DNA from: an uncultured Eubacterium sp.
Lineage (GTDB): Bacteria; Bacillota; Clostridia; Oscillospirales; Acutalibacteraceae
DNA length: 64,000 nucleotides
NCBI GenBank assembly: GCA_910583925.1
Contig: CAJTZJ010000009.1
Coordinates: forward strand, 1 to 64,000
Reading direction: 5' to 3'
This document shows positions 16,405 through 24,163 of this stretch, piece by piece (within the stretch, counting starts at the first letter, position 1; each line of letters starts with the position of its first letter). Under the pieces are notes generated by a model, which worked only from the letters and a program-made list of their open reading frames with translations, was not told the origin of the DNA and searched no databases. The translations under genes were made by a program, and so were the position numbers.

Positions 16405-16677
16405 ATGGCTATTAAACCACTTGCAGACAAAGTATTGCTTAGTCACGCAGAAGCGGAGGAAACAACAGCATCAGGTCTTTTTATTGCAGCATCAGCTCAG
16501 GAAAAGCCTGAATTTATGAATGTTGAGGCAGTAGGCCCGGGAACAGAGGAAAATCCAATGTCCGTTAAGGTAGGCGATAAAGTTATTATCACAAAGTACA
16601 GCGGAACAGAGGTTAAGGTTGATGGTGTGGAATACACGATTGCTTCTGTTAAAGACATTCTTGCAGTTATTGAATAA
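16405..16677 (+). CDS. groES: Co-chaperonin GroES
   Basis: The 90-aa lid of the GroEL chamber. MAIKPLADKVLLSHAEAEETTASGLFI and KVGDKVIITKYSGTEVKVDGVEYTI match the family. I start at MAIKPL, with AGAGGTGAA upstream, and not at the in-frame ATG three codons earlier. The Gly-rich roof loop here reads GPGTEENPMSVKVGD. It is under the CIRCE operator and 18 bases before groEL. Confidence 0.97.
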   Translation: MAIKPLADKVLLSHAEAEETTASGLFIAASAQEKPEFMNVEAVGPGTEENPMSVKVGDKVIITKYSGTEVKVDGVEYTIASVKDILAVIE

Positions 16678-16695
16678 TAGGAGGTTTTTTGAATT

Positions 16696-18336
16696 ATGGC
16701 AAAAGATATTATTTATGGTGAAGAAGCACGCAAGGCTCTTCAAAGCGGTATTGATAAATTAGCTGCTACCGTTAAGATTACACTCGGTCCAAAGGGCAGA
16801 AATGTAGTTCTTGATAAAAAATACGGTGCACCGCTTATTACAAATGACGGTGTAACTATTGCAAAAGAAATTGAGCTTGATAATCCGTTTGAGAATATGG
16901 GTGCGCAGCTTGTTAAAGAGGTTTCTTCAAAAACAAATGATGATGCAGGCGATGGTACAACAACCGCTACACTTCTTGCACAGGCTCTTGTAAGAGAGGG
17001 GATGAAGAATGTAGCTGCCGGTGCTAACCCGATGGTTGTTAAAAATGGTATCAAGGCAGCAGTTGATGCAGCAGTTGATGCTGTTAAAGCTTCTTCGCAG
17101 CAGGTTAAGGGTAGTGATGATATTGCCCGTGTAGCAACCGTTTCGGCTGCTGATGAATATGTAGGCTCTCTTATTGCAGATGCTATGGATAAGGTTTCTG
17201 CTGATGGTGTTATTACGATTGAGGAATCCAAAACTGCTGATACAGTTTGTGAGGTTGTAGAGGGTATGCAGTTTGACCGCGGCTATATCAGCCCGTATAT
17301 GGTAACGGATACCGATAAAATGGAAGCGGTTATTGATGATGCACTTCTTCTTATTACAGATAAGAAAATCTCTACTGTTCAGGATATACTTCCGCTTCTT
17401 GAGTCTGTTCTTAAAAGCGGTCAGAAGCTTGTAATTGTTGCTGAGGATGTTGAGGGCGAAGCGCTTCAGACCATTCTTCTCAATAAGCTTCGCGGAACAT
17501 TTACCTGTGTATGTGTTAAAGCTCCCGGCTTTGGCGACAGAAGAAAGGATATGCTTCAGGATATCGCTGTTCTTACAGGCGGTCAGGTTATTACATCCGA
17601 TCTCGGCATTGAGCTTAAGGATGCAACAATGGCTATGCTTGGTAAGGCTCGTCAGGTTAAGGTAACTAAGGAAAATACCATTATTGTTGACGGCGCAGGC
17701 TCAAGCGATGAAATCAAGGCTCGTGTAGGCCAGATTAAAACAGCTATTGAGGCAAGCACATCTGAATTTGATACAGAAAAGCTTCATGAGCGTCTTGCTA
17801 AAATGGCAGGCGGTGTTGCAGTAATCAAGGTTGGTGCTGCTACCGAAACAGAAATGAAAGAAAAGAAGCTTCGTATTGAGGATGCTCTTGCAGCCACAAA
17901 AGCGGCTGTTGAAGAGGGCATCGTTGCAGGCGGCGGTGTTGCTCTTATTAATGCCGTTCCTGCTGTAGAGGCTCTTCTTGATACGGATGATGCAGATTTT
18001 AAAACAGGTGTAGCAATTGTTCTTAAAGCACTTGAAGAGCCTGTTCGCCAGATTGCAGCTAATGCAGGTATGGAAGGCTCAATCATTGTTGATAAGATTA
18101 AAACATCAGATAAAAGCGGTTATGGCTTCAATTTCGCTACGAATGAATATTGCGATATGATTGAAAACGGAATTGTTGATCCTGCAAAGGTAACTCGTTC
18201 GGCAATTCAGAATGCTGCTTCTGTTGCAGCTATGGTGCTTACAACGGAAAGTCTTGTAACAGATATTAAGGACCCACAGGCTGATGCTGCCAACGCAGCT
18301 GCTATGGCAGCCGCAGCACAGGGTGGTATGTATTAA
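16696..18336 (+). CDS. groEL: Chaperonin GroEL
   Basis: The 546-aa 60-kDa chaperonin. Key elements are KITLGPKGRNVVLDKKYGAP, NDDAGDGTTTATLLAQAL (ATP binding, catalytic Asp), the signature near AATETEMKEKKLRIEDALAA, and EEGIVAGGGVAL. The C-terminus ends AAAQGGMY, without the long GGM repeat of enterobacteria, as is usual in Clostridia. AGGAGGT lies before the ATG. A strong terminator follows. Confidence 0.98.
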   Translation: MAKDIIYGEEARKALQSGIDKLAATVKITLGPKGRNVVLDKKYGAPLITNDGVTIAKEIELDNPFENMGAQLVKEVSSKTNDDAGDGTTTATLLAQALVREGMKNVAAGANPMVVKNGIKAAVDAAVDAVKASSQQVKGSDDIARVATVSAADEYVGSLIADAMDKVSADGVITIEESKTADTVCEVVEGMQFDRGYISPYMVTDTDKMEAVIDDALLLITDKKISTVQDILPLLESVLKSGQKLVIVAEDVEGEALQTILLNKLRGTFTCVCVKAPGFGDRRKDMLQDIAVLTGGQVITSDLGIELKDATMAMLGKARQVKVTKENTIIVDGAGSSDEIKARVGQIKTAIEASTSEFDTEKLHERLAKMAGGVAVIKVGAATETEMKEKKLRIEDALAATKAAVEEGIVAGGGVALINAVPAVEALLDTDDADFKTGVAIVLKALEEPVRQIAANAGMEGSIIVDKIKTSDKSGYGFNFATNEYCDMIENGIVDPAKVTRSAIQNAASVAAMVLTTESLVTDIKDPQADAANAAAMAAAAQGGMY

Positions 18337-18338
18337 AA

Positions 18339-18368
18339 AACAAGGTGGCGTTTGCCACCTTGTTTTTT
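18339..18368 (+). terminator. Terminator after groEL
   Basis: AACAAGGTGGC and GCCACCTTGTT with a 4-base loop, followed by TTTT. Confidence 0.92.
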
Positions 18369-18416
18369 GTAAATTGTATTCAAATTGCTGCGGCTGCCCG
18401 ATGCTTTAATACACTG

Positions 18417-18448
18417 AAAAAGAAAGGCTTTTGTGTCTTTCTTTTTTT
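18417..18448 (+). terminator. Second hairpin with T-run upstream of leader RNA 1
   Basis: AAAAAGAAAG pairs with CTTTCTTTTT across a 10-base loop. It ends right before the -35 element of the next promoter and may insulate it from groESL read-through. The arms are A/T-rich, so it is weaker than the one at 18339. Confidence 0.5.
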
Positions 18449-18449
18449 A

Positions 18450-18642
18450 TTGACTTGTTGGCTGTAGTTTGGTAAAATAAAACTGCGAAATCAATTGAAT
18501 CTCTTTACCACAAAGTGTACATTTTTATCATTTGATAAAAATGCACGCTCTATTCAATGTACACTTTTGTGGTATGGTTTAATTGGTTTCGCGACTGCAC
18601 GGGGCGTGCGTTTTATTGCACAGCTTCGGCTGTGCATTTTTT
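18450..18642 (+). promoter_or_regulatory. Leader RNA 1: riboswitch-like element with own promoter and terminator
   Basis: TTGACT (18450-18455), 17 bp, TAAAAT (18473-18478). The RNA should start near 18484. P1 pairs 18485-18496 with 18581-18592 (12 bp, one G-U). P2 pairs ACCACAAAGTGTACAT (18507-18522) with 18557-18573, with one bulge. P3 is TTTTATC/GATAAAA (18523-18540). The P3-P2 joiner GCACGCTC (18543-18550) can pair with GGGCGTGC (18602-18609), an 8-bp pseudoknot. The terminator TGCACAGC-ttcg-GCTGTGCA plus T6 is at 18617-18642. GTGCG at 18606-18610 can instead pair with TGCAC at 18617-18621, an antiterminator. So pseudoknot formation should favour termination before the PIN-like gene. Class unknown to me; ligand control is inferred. 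Confidence 0.7.
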
Positions 18643-18657
18643 ATTGAGGGTAATAAA

Positions 18658-19029
18658 ATGGATTGTATTTTAATTGATTTGGAAAATGAAAAAGGAAAAA
18701 TGCTTGAGGGAATCTCTTTGCTGAATCTATCCAAAAAGGATGAGATTGTAGTTTTTTACAGCCAATCTGTACCATATATTACTATGGAATTACATAAGGA
18801 ATTTGAATCAATCAAAGCAAAAAAGGATTATATAAAGGTTGAAATAAACAAGGCAAATGCGCTTGATTTTCAGCTTTCAACCTATCTTGGTGCTTGTATA
18901 CAGAAAAATCCAAAGTGCAATTATTATATTGTTTCAAACGATTGTGGTTATGATTGTGTTTGCCGTTTCTGGCAGAACAGAAATATTTCAGTTAAGAGAA
19001 TTGAGCGATTCAGCTATTACAAAGTATAA
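18658..19029 (+). CDS. Small PIN/NYN-like domain protein
   Basis: A 123-aa single-domain protein. Acidic residues sit where PIN-fold nucleases hold metals: LIDLEN at the N-terminus, NALDFQLSTYLGA in the middle and VSNDCGYDC near the C-terminus. The pattern resembles the small PIN-like proteins of Firmicutes; nuclease activity is inferred, not shown. I start at MDCILIDLEN, preceded by GAGGG 8 bases upstream and 15 bases past the leader terminator. Expression should therefore depend on read-through of leader RNA 1. The gene stands alone; the next gene starts 99 bases later. Confidence 0.65.
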   Translation: MDCILIDLENEKGKMLEGISLLNLSKKDEIVVFYSQSVPYITMELHKEFESIKAKKDYIKVEINKANALDFQLSTYLGACIQKNPKCNYYIVSNDCGYDCVCRFWQNRNISVKRIERFSYYKV

Positions 19030-19128
19030 ATAAATCGGAAAATCTGTCATAAAATACTTATACTCTTCCTTTTATTGATATATTGCTGAATTTATGTTAT
19101 TATTTTTCTTCGGAACGGAGGAATATAA

Positions 19129-20205
19129 ATGAAGGTTATAAAAGAAAAATCCTTGGGCGTTTTAATCTGTATAGCTGTTGCCGGTTTGTCAACGCTGCTT
19201 GCCGGTTTTAATATCGGCAGCTTTTCCTTTGAGGTTATCGGTGCTCCTGTTTTTGCGATTCTGATTGGTATGCTTATTACTGCAATTTTTAAGAATTTTG
19301 CAGGCAGTAAAAAAATGAAAGCAGGCATTACCTTTACTTCAAAGAAAATTCTGCAGTGGGCAGTTATTATTTTGGGCTTTACGCTTAATATTAAAACGGT
19401 ACTTTCTGTTGGCGGTAAAAGTCTTCCGGTTATTATCGCAACAATAGCGGTTTCGCTTGCTATGGCGGCAATTTTATGTAAGCTTTTGAAAGTTGATAAA
19501 AAAGTTTCAATTTTAGTTGGGGTAGGTTCTTCTATATGCGGCGGCTCAGCTATTGCTGCTACCGCTCCTGTTATTGATGCGGATGATGAGGAGATTGCGC
19601 AGTCTATTTCAGTTATCTTTTTATTCAATGTTATTGCTGCACTTATTTTTCCTGCTTTAGGCAATGCAATAGGGCTTACAAATGATGGATTTGCGCTTTT
19701 TGCAGGAACTGCAGTTAACGATACATCTTCTGTTACCGCTGCTGCATCGGCATGGGACAGTATGATGTCTACCAATGGTATGGTATTGGCGCAGGCTACA
19801 ACGGTTAAGCTTACAAGAACGCTTGCGATTATACCGATAACGCTTACGCTTGCCTTTATAAGAACAAAGAATGCAAAAAAAGAAGGTACAGAGGGAGCAA
19901 AGGTTTCTCTTAATAAGATTTTTCCTTGGTTTATTCTTTATTTTGTAATCGCTTCACTTATAACTACCGTTGTTGCCCTTTTGCCATCAGGTACTTTTAC
20001 GGATTTATATAATGATTATTTTGTAAGAGGTGCTAAGTGGCTTGCAAAATTCTTTATTGCTATGGCAATGTGCGCAATCGGTCTGAATACAAATATCGTA
20101 AATCTGATTAAAAAAGGCGGCAAACCGATTGCAATGGGCTTCTGCTGCTGGGTTGCAATTGCAGCTGTAAGCCTTGTTATGCAGCATGTTCTCGGCTATT
20201 GGTAA
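19129..20205 (+). CDS. YeiH/UPF0324 family membrane transporter, putative sulfate exporter type
   Basis: A 358-aa polytopic membrane protein with about ten hydrophobic segments. Family blocks visible are APVFAILIGMLI, ILQWAVIILGFTLNI, SILVGVGSSICGGSAIAATAPVI and GTAVNDTSSVTAA, then IALNTNI-type FIAMAMCAIGLNTNIVNL near the end. YeiH-like proteins are called putative sulfate exporters from their link to taurine and sulfate metabolism; the substrate here is unknown. The start has CGGAGGAA upstream. The ACT-domain gene follows 44 bases later, with no obvious terminator between. Confidence 0.85.
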   Translation: MKVIKEKSLGVLICIAVAGLSTLLAGFNIGSFSFEVIGAPVFAILIGMLITAIFKNFAGSKKMKAGITFTSKKILQWAVIILGFTLNIKTVLSVGGKSLPVIIATIAVSLAMAAILCKLLKVDKKVSILVGVGSSICGGSAIAATAPVIDADDEEIAQSISVIFLFNVIAALIFPALGNAIGLTNDGFALFAGTAVNDTSSVTAAASAWDSMMSTNGMVLAQATTVKLTRTLAIIPITLTLAFIRTKNAKKEGTEGAKVSLNKIFPWFILYFVIASLITTVVALLPSGTFTDLYNDYFVRGAKWLAKFFIAMAMCAIGLNTNIVNLIKKGGKPIAMGFCCWVAIAAVSLVMQHVLGYW

Positions 20206-20249
20206 TCAGTCACATTTTTTCATAAAATTTTTATATTTTGGGAGCAGAT

Positions 20250-20615
20250 ATGAAGTTAAAGAAAATGGATTATAGCTTTTCTGTTTGTAAGGTAAAAGAT
20301 TATTCAATGGTTGATTTGGAAAGTGAATATTGTTTTATCGGGAAAACCGATGAAGAAAAGTCTTTGGTTTGTTTTACTGAAAGTGTGCCGAACAATGTAA
20401 TATCGTGTGATAATAATTGGCGTGCTTTCAGAATAGAGGGAACATTGGATTTTTCATTAATAGGCATTCTTTCAGAAATATCATCATTGCTTGCTGAAAA
20501 TAATATCGGCATTTTTGCTGTTTCAACCTTTAACACAGATTATTTTTTTGTAAAAGAAAAAGATTTCCAAAAAGCATTAAATGTTCTGTCCGTTAACAGA
20601 TATGAAATTCTTTAG
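20250..20615 (+). CDS. ACT domain-containing protein
   Basis: A 121-aa protein in two halves. The N-terminal half ends with WRAFRIEGTLDFSLIGILSEISSLLAENNIGIFAVSTFNTDYFFVKEKDFQKALNVL in pieces that match the C-terminal ACT_7/CASTOR-like fold: a beta strand, the helix IGILSEISSLLAENNI, then VSTFNTDYFFV. Such proteins may bind amino acids. I start at MKLKKMDY with GGAG upstream; the TTG four codons earlier is less likely. It sits between a YeiH-type exporter and a T-box controlled operon; a functional tie is unproven. Confidence 0.75.
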   Translation: MKLKKMDYSFSVCKVKDYSMVDLESEYCFIGKTDEEKSLVCFTESVPNNVISCDNNWRAFRIEGTLDFSLIGILSEISSLLAENNIGIFAVSTFNTDYFFVKEKDFQKALNVLSVNRYEIL

Positions 20616-20686
20616 TATAAGTACGCTGTTGGGAAAATAATAGTATTGTTGTTTCAAACATGTAAACATTATTTTCAGGAAAATTG

Positions 20687-20986
20687 TTGACAAACAAAAT
20701 TTCTTGTATTATACTTTTTATTAATATAGAAACACGCAGACGAGAACAAAAATCAGTTCCAATCTTTTTCGCAGAGAGCAGGCGGTCGGTGTAAGCCTGC
20801 AGAAAGAAAGCTGTAATATCCTCTCCGAGTGGCTGCGCTGAATATCAGTAAGTGCAGACGGCAGCCTCCGTTATAACGGCAGTGAATGTTTGTTCATATC
20901 AAGTGCATCAGTATTGATGAATTAGAGTGGTACCACGGTATATTATATCGCCTCTTTGCCTTAGGGCAGAGAGGTGTTTTTTATTG
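20687..20986 (+). promoter_or_regulatory. T-box leader, specifier probably ATC (isoleucine)
   Basis: Promoter TTGACA (20687-20692), 17 bp, TATACT (20710-20715). Stem I is closed by CGCAG (20735-20739) with CTGCG (20833-20837) and contains AGAGAGCAGGCGGTCGGTG-type distal elements. On its 3' side ATC (20818-20820) stands six bases before GAGT, the spacing of specifier codons in T-boxes, so uncharged tRNA-Ile is the likely effector. The T-box sequence AGAGTGGTACCACGG is at 20924-20938. The terminator, CCTCT/AGAGG type with TTTTTT, lies at about 20952-20982. The 460-bp gap from 20616 to 21075 is otherwise empty. T-box identity is firm; the specifier is read by spacing. Confidence 0.92.
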
Positions 20987-21075
20987 CCTTCCTTATTAAA
21001 GTGAGGAGGAATTGCTTGCGATGGAGGAATTCATTGCTGCATAACTATATTATGAATTTTGAAAGGAGAAAACTT

Positions 21076-21648
21076 ATGAAAAATTGTGTTGAAATTCGCT
21101 GGCACGGCAGAGGCGGACAGGGTGCAAAAACCGCTGCTCTTCTTCTTGCGGATGTTGCATTTAAGACAGGCAGTTATGTTCAGGGCTTTCCTGAATACGG
21201 ACCTGAGCGTATGGGTGCGCCGATTACGGCGTATAATCGAATAAGCCCTGATGAAATCAGAGTGCATTCAAATATTTACCATCCGGATTATGTTGTTGTA
21301 GTTGATGAAAGTCTTCTTGAATCTATTGATGTAACAGAGGGCTTGAACCCTGAAGGTGCAATTCTGATTAACACCTCAAAATCCAAGGATGAAATAGAAA
21401 AGCATTTGAACGGCTATAATGGCAAGGTGTTTACGATTGATGCCCGCAAGGTATCCGTTGCCTGTCTTGGTAAATATTTCCCGAATACTCCGATGCTTGC
21501 AGGTATTGTTAAGATTACAGGTGTTATGGAATGGGATAAGTTTCTTACTGAGATGGAAGCTTCTTTTAAACATAAGTTCTCATCCAAGCCTGAGGTTATT
21601 GGGGGCAATATGAATGCGCTTAAAATGGCTTACGATGAGGTTAAATAG
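21076..21648 (+). CDS. 2-oxoacid:ferredoxin oxidoreductase, gamma subunit
   Basis: The 190-aa catalytic gamma subunit of the four-subunit pyruvate/2-oxoisovalerate:ferredoxin oxidoreductase type. The N-terminus VEIRWHGRGGQGAKTAALLLADVA is the family signature, followed by VQGFPEYGPERMGAPITAYNRIS. Size and gene order (gamma, delta, alpha, beta) match Thermotoga- and Pyrococcus-type POR/VOR operons. Start at MKNCVE, with GAAAGGAG upstream; earlier in-frame codons run into the T-box terminator region. First gene of the T-box operon, so it should be expressed when the cognate tRNA is uncharged. Confidence 0.93.
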   Translation: MKNCVEIRWHGRGGQGAKTAALLLADVAFKTGSYVQGFPEYGPERMGAPITAYNRISPDEIRVHSNIYHPDYVVVVDESLLESIDVTEGLNPEGAILINTSKSKDEIEKHLNGYNGKVFTIDARKVSVACLGKYFPNTPMLAGIVKITGVMEWDKFLTEMEASFKHKFSSKPEVIGGNMNALKMAYDEVK

Positions 21649-21662
21649 GAGGTTGGTGCAAT

Positions 21663-21965
21663 ATGAAATCAGATCTTAATAAATTAAATTTAGAATGTAA
21701 ATGGCAGGATTTAACAGAGGGTATGCAGATATACGGCTCTATGACCTCTGAAGAATTTAATACAGGTGAATGGACCTCAGTTAAGCCGGAGCTTCACGAG
21801 GATTTGTGTGTTCATTGTCTTTTGTGCATTCCTGTTTGCCCGGACAGCGTTATACCTGTTGTAGACGGCAAGCGTGGTGCGTTTGATTATGACCATTGCA
21901 AGGGCTGCGGCATTTGCGTTAAAGCCTGTCACACAGGTGCAATAACAATGAAAGGAGTAAAATGA
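21663..21965 (+). CDS. 2-oxoacid:ferredoxin oxidoreductase, delta subunit (ferredoxin-like)
   Basis: A 100-aa electron-transfer subunit with two 4Fe-4S clusters. The motifs are CVHCLLCIPVCP and CKGCGICVKACH, in the order expected for a bacterial 2[4Fe-4S] ferredoxin domain. The N-terminal 45 residues form the docking segment of the POR delta family (for example KPELHEDLCVHC leads into the first cluster). TAGGAGG lies upstream. The alpha subunit begins one base after the stop codon. Confidence 0.93.
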   Translation: MKSDLNKLNLECKWQDLTEGMQIYGSMTSEEFNTGEWTSVKPELHEDLCVHCLLCIPVCPDSVIPVVDGKRGAFDYDHCKGCGICVKACHTGAITMKGVK

Positions 21966-21966
21966 T

Positions 21967-23148
21967 ATGGCTAAAAGAGATCGTTTAAGCGGTAATGAAG
22001 CAGTTGCAGAGGCGCTTCGTCAGATTAACCCTGATGTTATGGCTGCCTTTCCGATTACTCCTTCAACTGAAATTCCGCAGTATTTTTCAAAATTAGTTGC
22101 AAACGGAAAAGTGGATTCCGAGTTTATTCCTGTTGAATCAGAGCATTCGGCTATGTCAGCCGTTATCGGTTCCGAAGCTGCGGGCGCTCGTTCGGTAACA
22201 GCAACCTCATCAGCAGGTCTTGCACTTATGTGGGAAGAACTCTATCTTGCAGCTTCAAACAGATTACCGTGCGTACTTACTCTTGTAAACAGAGCATTAT
22301 CAGGTCCGATTAATATCAACTGCGACCATAGTGATTCCATGGGTGCAAGAGATGCAGGATGGATTCAGATTTATGCTGAAAACAATCAGGAGGTCTATGA
22401 TAATCTTGTTATGGCATACAGAATAGGCGAGCATAAGGATGTTATGCTTCCGGTTATGATTTGTCAGGATGGATTCATTACCTCTCACGCAGTAGAAAAT
22501 ATTAATCTTCTTGAGGATAAAGAGGTAAAGGACTTTGTCGGCGAATATGAGCCTGAAAACTATCTGCTTAATCCTGAATGTCCTATGGCTGTCGGTCCTT
22601 ACAGTGTTTCAAATTATTATTTTGAAGCGAAAAGAGCACAGGCAGAGGCACTTAAAAATTCAAAGCAGGTTGTGCTTGATGTTGCAAAAGAATACAAAAC
22701 AATCAGTGGCAGAGAGTATGGACTTTTTGAAGAATATAAAATGGAGGATGCCGAGGAAGCAGTGGTTATCATCGGTTCAGCAGCCGGTACAACTAAGGAT
22801 GCAGTTGATGAATTAAGGGCACAGGGCAAAAAGGCAGGTCTGATTAAAATCCGCCTTTTCCGTCCGTTCCCGGGCAGTGAAATTGCCGAGGCTCTGAAGA
22901 ATGTTAAGGCAGTTGCTCTTATGGACAGAACCGAAAGCTACAATGATTGCAGCGGACCTATCGGTTCAGAGGTTACAACTGCTCTTTACAGAGCAAAATC
23001 AGACTGCCTTGCCGTAAACTATGTTTACGGTCTCGGAGGCAGAGATGTTAAGGTTGAAGATATGATCGGCATATACAGCGAGCTTGAAAAAATCGCCGAA
23101 GCAGGCGAGGTTACAGAGCCATATCGCTATATGGGCGTAAGAGAATAA
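21967..23148 (+). CDS. 2-oxoacid:ferredoxin oxidoreductase, alpha subunit
   Basis: The 393-aa alpha subunit, the length of PorA in four-subunit enzymes. It begins RLSGNEAVAEALRQINPDVMAAFPITPSTEIPQYF, with PITPSTEI the substrate/TPP-proximal signature. SARSVTATSSAGLALMWEEL-like text and ALSGPININCDHSDSMGARDAGWIQIYAENNQE follow; the latter is the POR-type active-site region. The C-terminal half is the domain II/transketolase-C part, IRLFRPFPGSEIAEAL. Substrate choice between pyruvate and branched-chain 2-oxoacids cannot be read directly; the isoleucine-type T-box favours the latter. Confidence 0.93.
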   Translation: MAKRDRLSGNEAVAEALRQINPDVMAAFPITPSTEIPQYFSKLVANGKVDSEFIPVESEHSAMSAVIGSEAAGARSVTATSSAGLALMWEELYLAASNRLPCVLTLVNRALSGPININCDHSDSMGARDAGWIQIYAENNQEVYDNLVMAYRIGEHKDVMLPVMICQDGFITSHAVENINLLEDKEVKDFVGEYEPENYLLNPECPMAVGPYSVSNYYFEAKRAQAEALKNSKQVVLDVAKEYKTISGREYGLFEEYKMEDAEEAVVIIGSAAGTTKDAVDELRAQGKKAGLIKIRLFRPFPGSEIAEALKNVKAVALMDRTESYNDCSGPIGSEVTTALYRAKSDCLAVNYVYGLGGRDVKVEDMIGIYSELEKIAEAGEVTEPYRYMGVRE

Positions 23149-23162
23149 GGAGGTGCTTTTCA

Positions 23163-24104
23163 ATGTATAATTTTAAAGAGTTTATCGGCAGAGAAGAGCG
23201 TCTTGCCGGCGGTCACAGAATGTGCGCAGGCTGCGGCGGAACAATTGCTGTAAGAAATGTGCTTAAGGCATTAAAACCGGGCGACAAGGCTGTTATCGGT
23301 AATGCAACAGGCTGTCTGGAGGTTTCATCATTTATGTATCCTTATACAGCTTATAAGGATAGCTATATCCATAATGCATTTGAAAATGCAGGTGCAACAA
23401 TGAGCGGTGTTGAGGGTGCATATAATGTATTAAGGCGTAAGGGCAAGCTTGATGATACCTATAAGTTTATTACCTTCGGCGGCGACGGCGGTACATACGA
23501 TATCGGATTCCAGTCTCTTTCAGGTGCTATGGAGCGTAATCATGATATGGTTTATGTTTGCTATGATAACGGTGCTTATATGAATACAGGAATTCAGCGT
23601 TCCTCTGCAACACCAATGTTTGCAGATACTACAACAACGCCTGTAGGCTTTGAATCAAACGGGAAAACACAGTACAGAAAGGATTTGTCTGCTATTATCG
23701 CAGAGCATAAGGTGCCTTATGTTGCACAGACTACTTTTCTTGCAAATTTCCGCGATTTGCATGTAAAGGCTGAAAAGGCTATTTATACAAAGGGTGCAGC
23801 ATTTCTTAATATTATGGCTCCTTGTCCGCGCGGCTGGAGATATAACACTTGGGATATTATGGAAATCTGTAAGCTTGCAGTTGAAACCCGCTACTGGCCT
23901 TTGTTTGAAGTTGTAGACGGAAGATGGATACTCAACTATCAGCCAAGAAATTATGTTCCGATTGAAGAGTGGCTTGTTAAGCAGGGAAGATTCAAGCATA
24001 TGTTCAAGCCGGAAAATGAATGGATGATTGAAGCCTTCCAGAAAGAGGTTGACCGCCGTTGGTCTGAACTTCTGAATCGCTGCGAAGAGGTACGCGGTGC
24101 TTAA
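23163..24104 (+). CDS. 2-oxoacid:ferredoxin oxidoreductase, beta subunit (TPP-binding)
   Basis: The 313-aa beta subunit, which binds thiamine diphosphate and the proximal 4Fe-4S cluster. Cluster cysteines are in HRMCAGCGGTIAVRN, with NATGCLEVSS further on. The TPP motif is FGGDGGTYDIGFQSLSGAMERNHDMVYVCYDN. The C-terminal PCPRGWRYNT region supplies further conserved cysteine and Arg residues of POR-type subunits. AGGAGGTG precedes the ATG. A terminator follows the stop codon. Confidence 0.94.
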   Translation: MYNFKEFIGREERLAGGHRMCAGCGGTIAVRNVLKALKPGDKAVIGNATGCLEVSSFMYPYTAYKDSYIHNAFENAGATMSGVEGAYNVLRRKGKLDDTYKFITFGGDGGTYDIGFQSLSGAMERNHDMVYVCYDNGAYMNTGIQRSSATPMFADTTTTPVGFESNGKTQYRKDLSAIIAEHKVPYVAQTTFLANFRDLHVKAEKAIYTKGAAFLNIMAPCPRGWRYNTWDIMEICKLAVETRYWPLFEVVDGRWILNYQPRNYVPIEEWLVKQGRFKHMFKPENEWMIEAFQKEVDRRWSELLNRCEEVRGA

Positions 24105-24121
24105 CCGAATATAAAAATTTT

Positions 24122-24150
24122 AGGAGCGATTGTTTTGTCGCTCCTTTTTC
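24122..24150 (+). terminator. Terminator of the oxidoreductase operon
   Basis: AGGAGCGA and TCGCTCCT around an 8-base loop, followed by TTTTTC. Confidence 0.9.
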
Positions 24151-24163
24151 TTTATTTATATAA

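Noticed and set aside
16158..16415. 85-aa frame upstream of groES
   Set aside because: It runs through the promoter, the CIRCE operator and the groES ribosome site and has no coding character.
16740..17231. 163-aa antisense frame in groEL
   Set aside because: Composition (Ala, Ser, Thr) mirrors the GroEL codons; no ribosome site.
18485..18642. 6S RNA
   Set aside because: Long helices and a terminator suggested it, but the RNA is short, has a potential pseudoknot instead of an open central bubble, occurs twice and stands in front of ribosome sites in both places.
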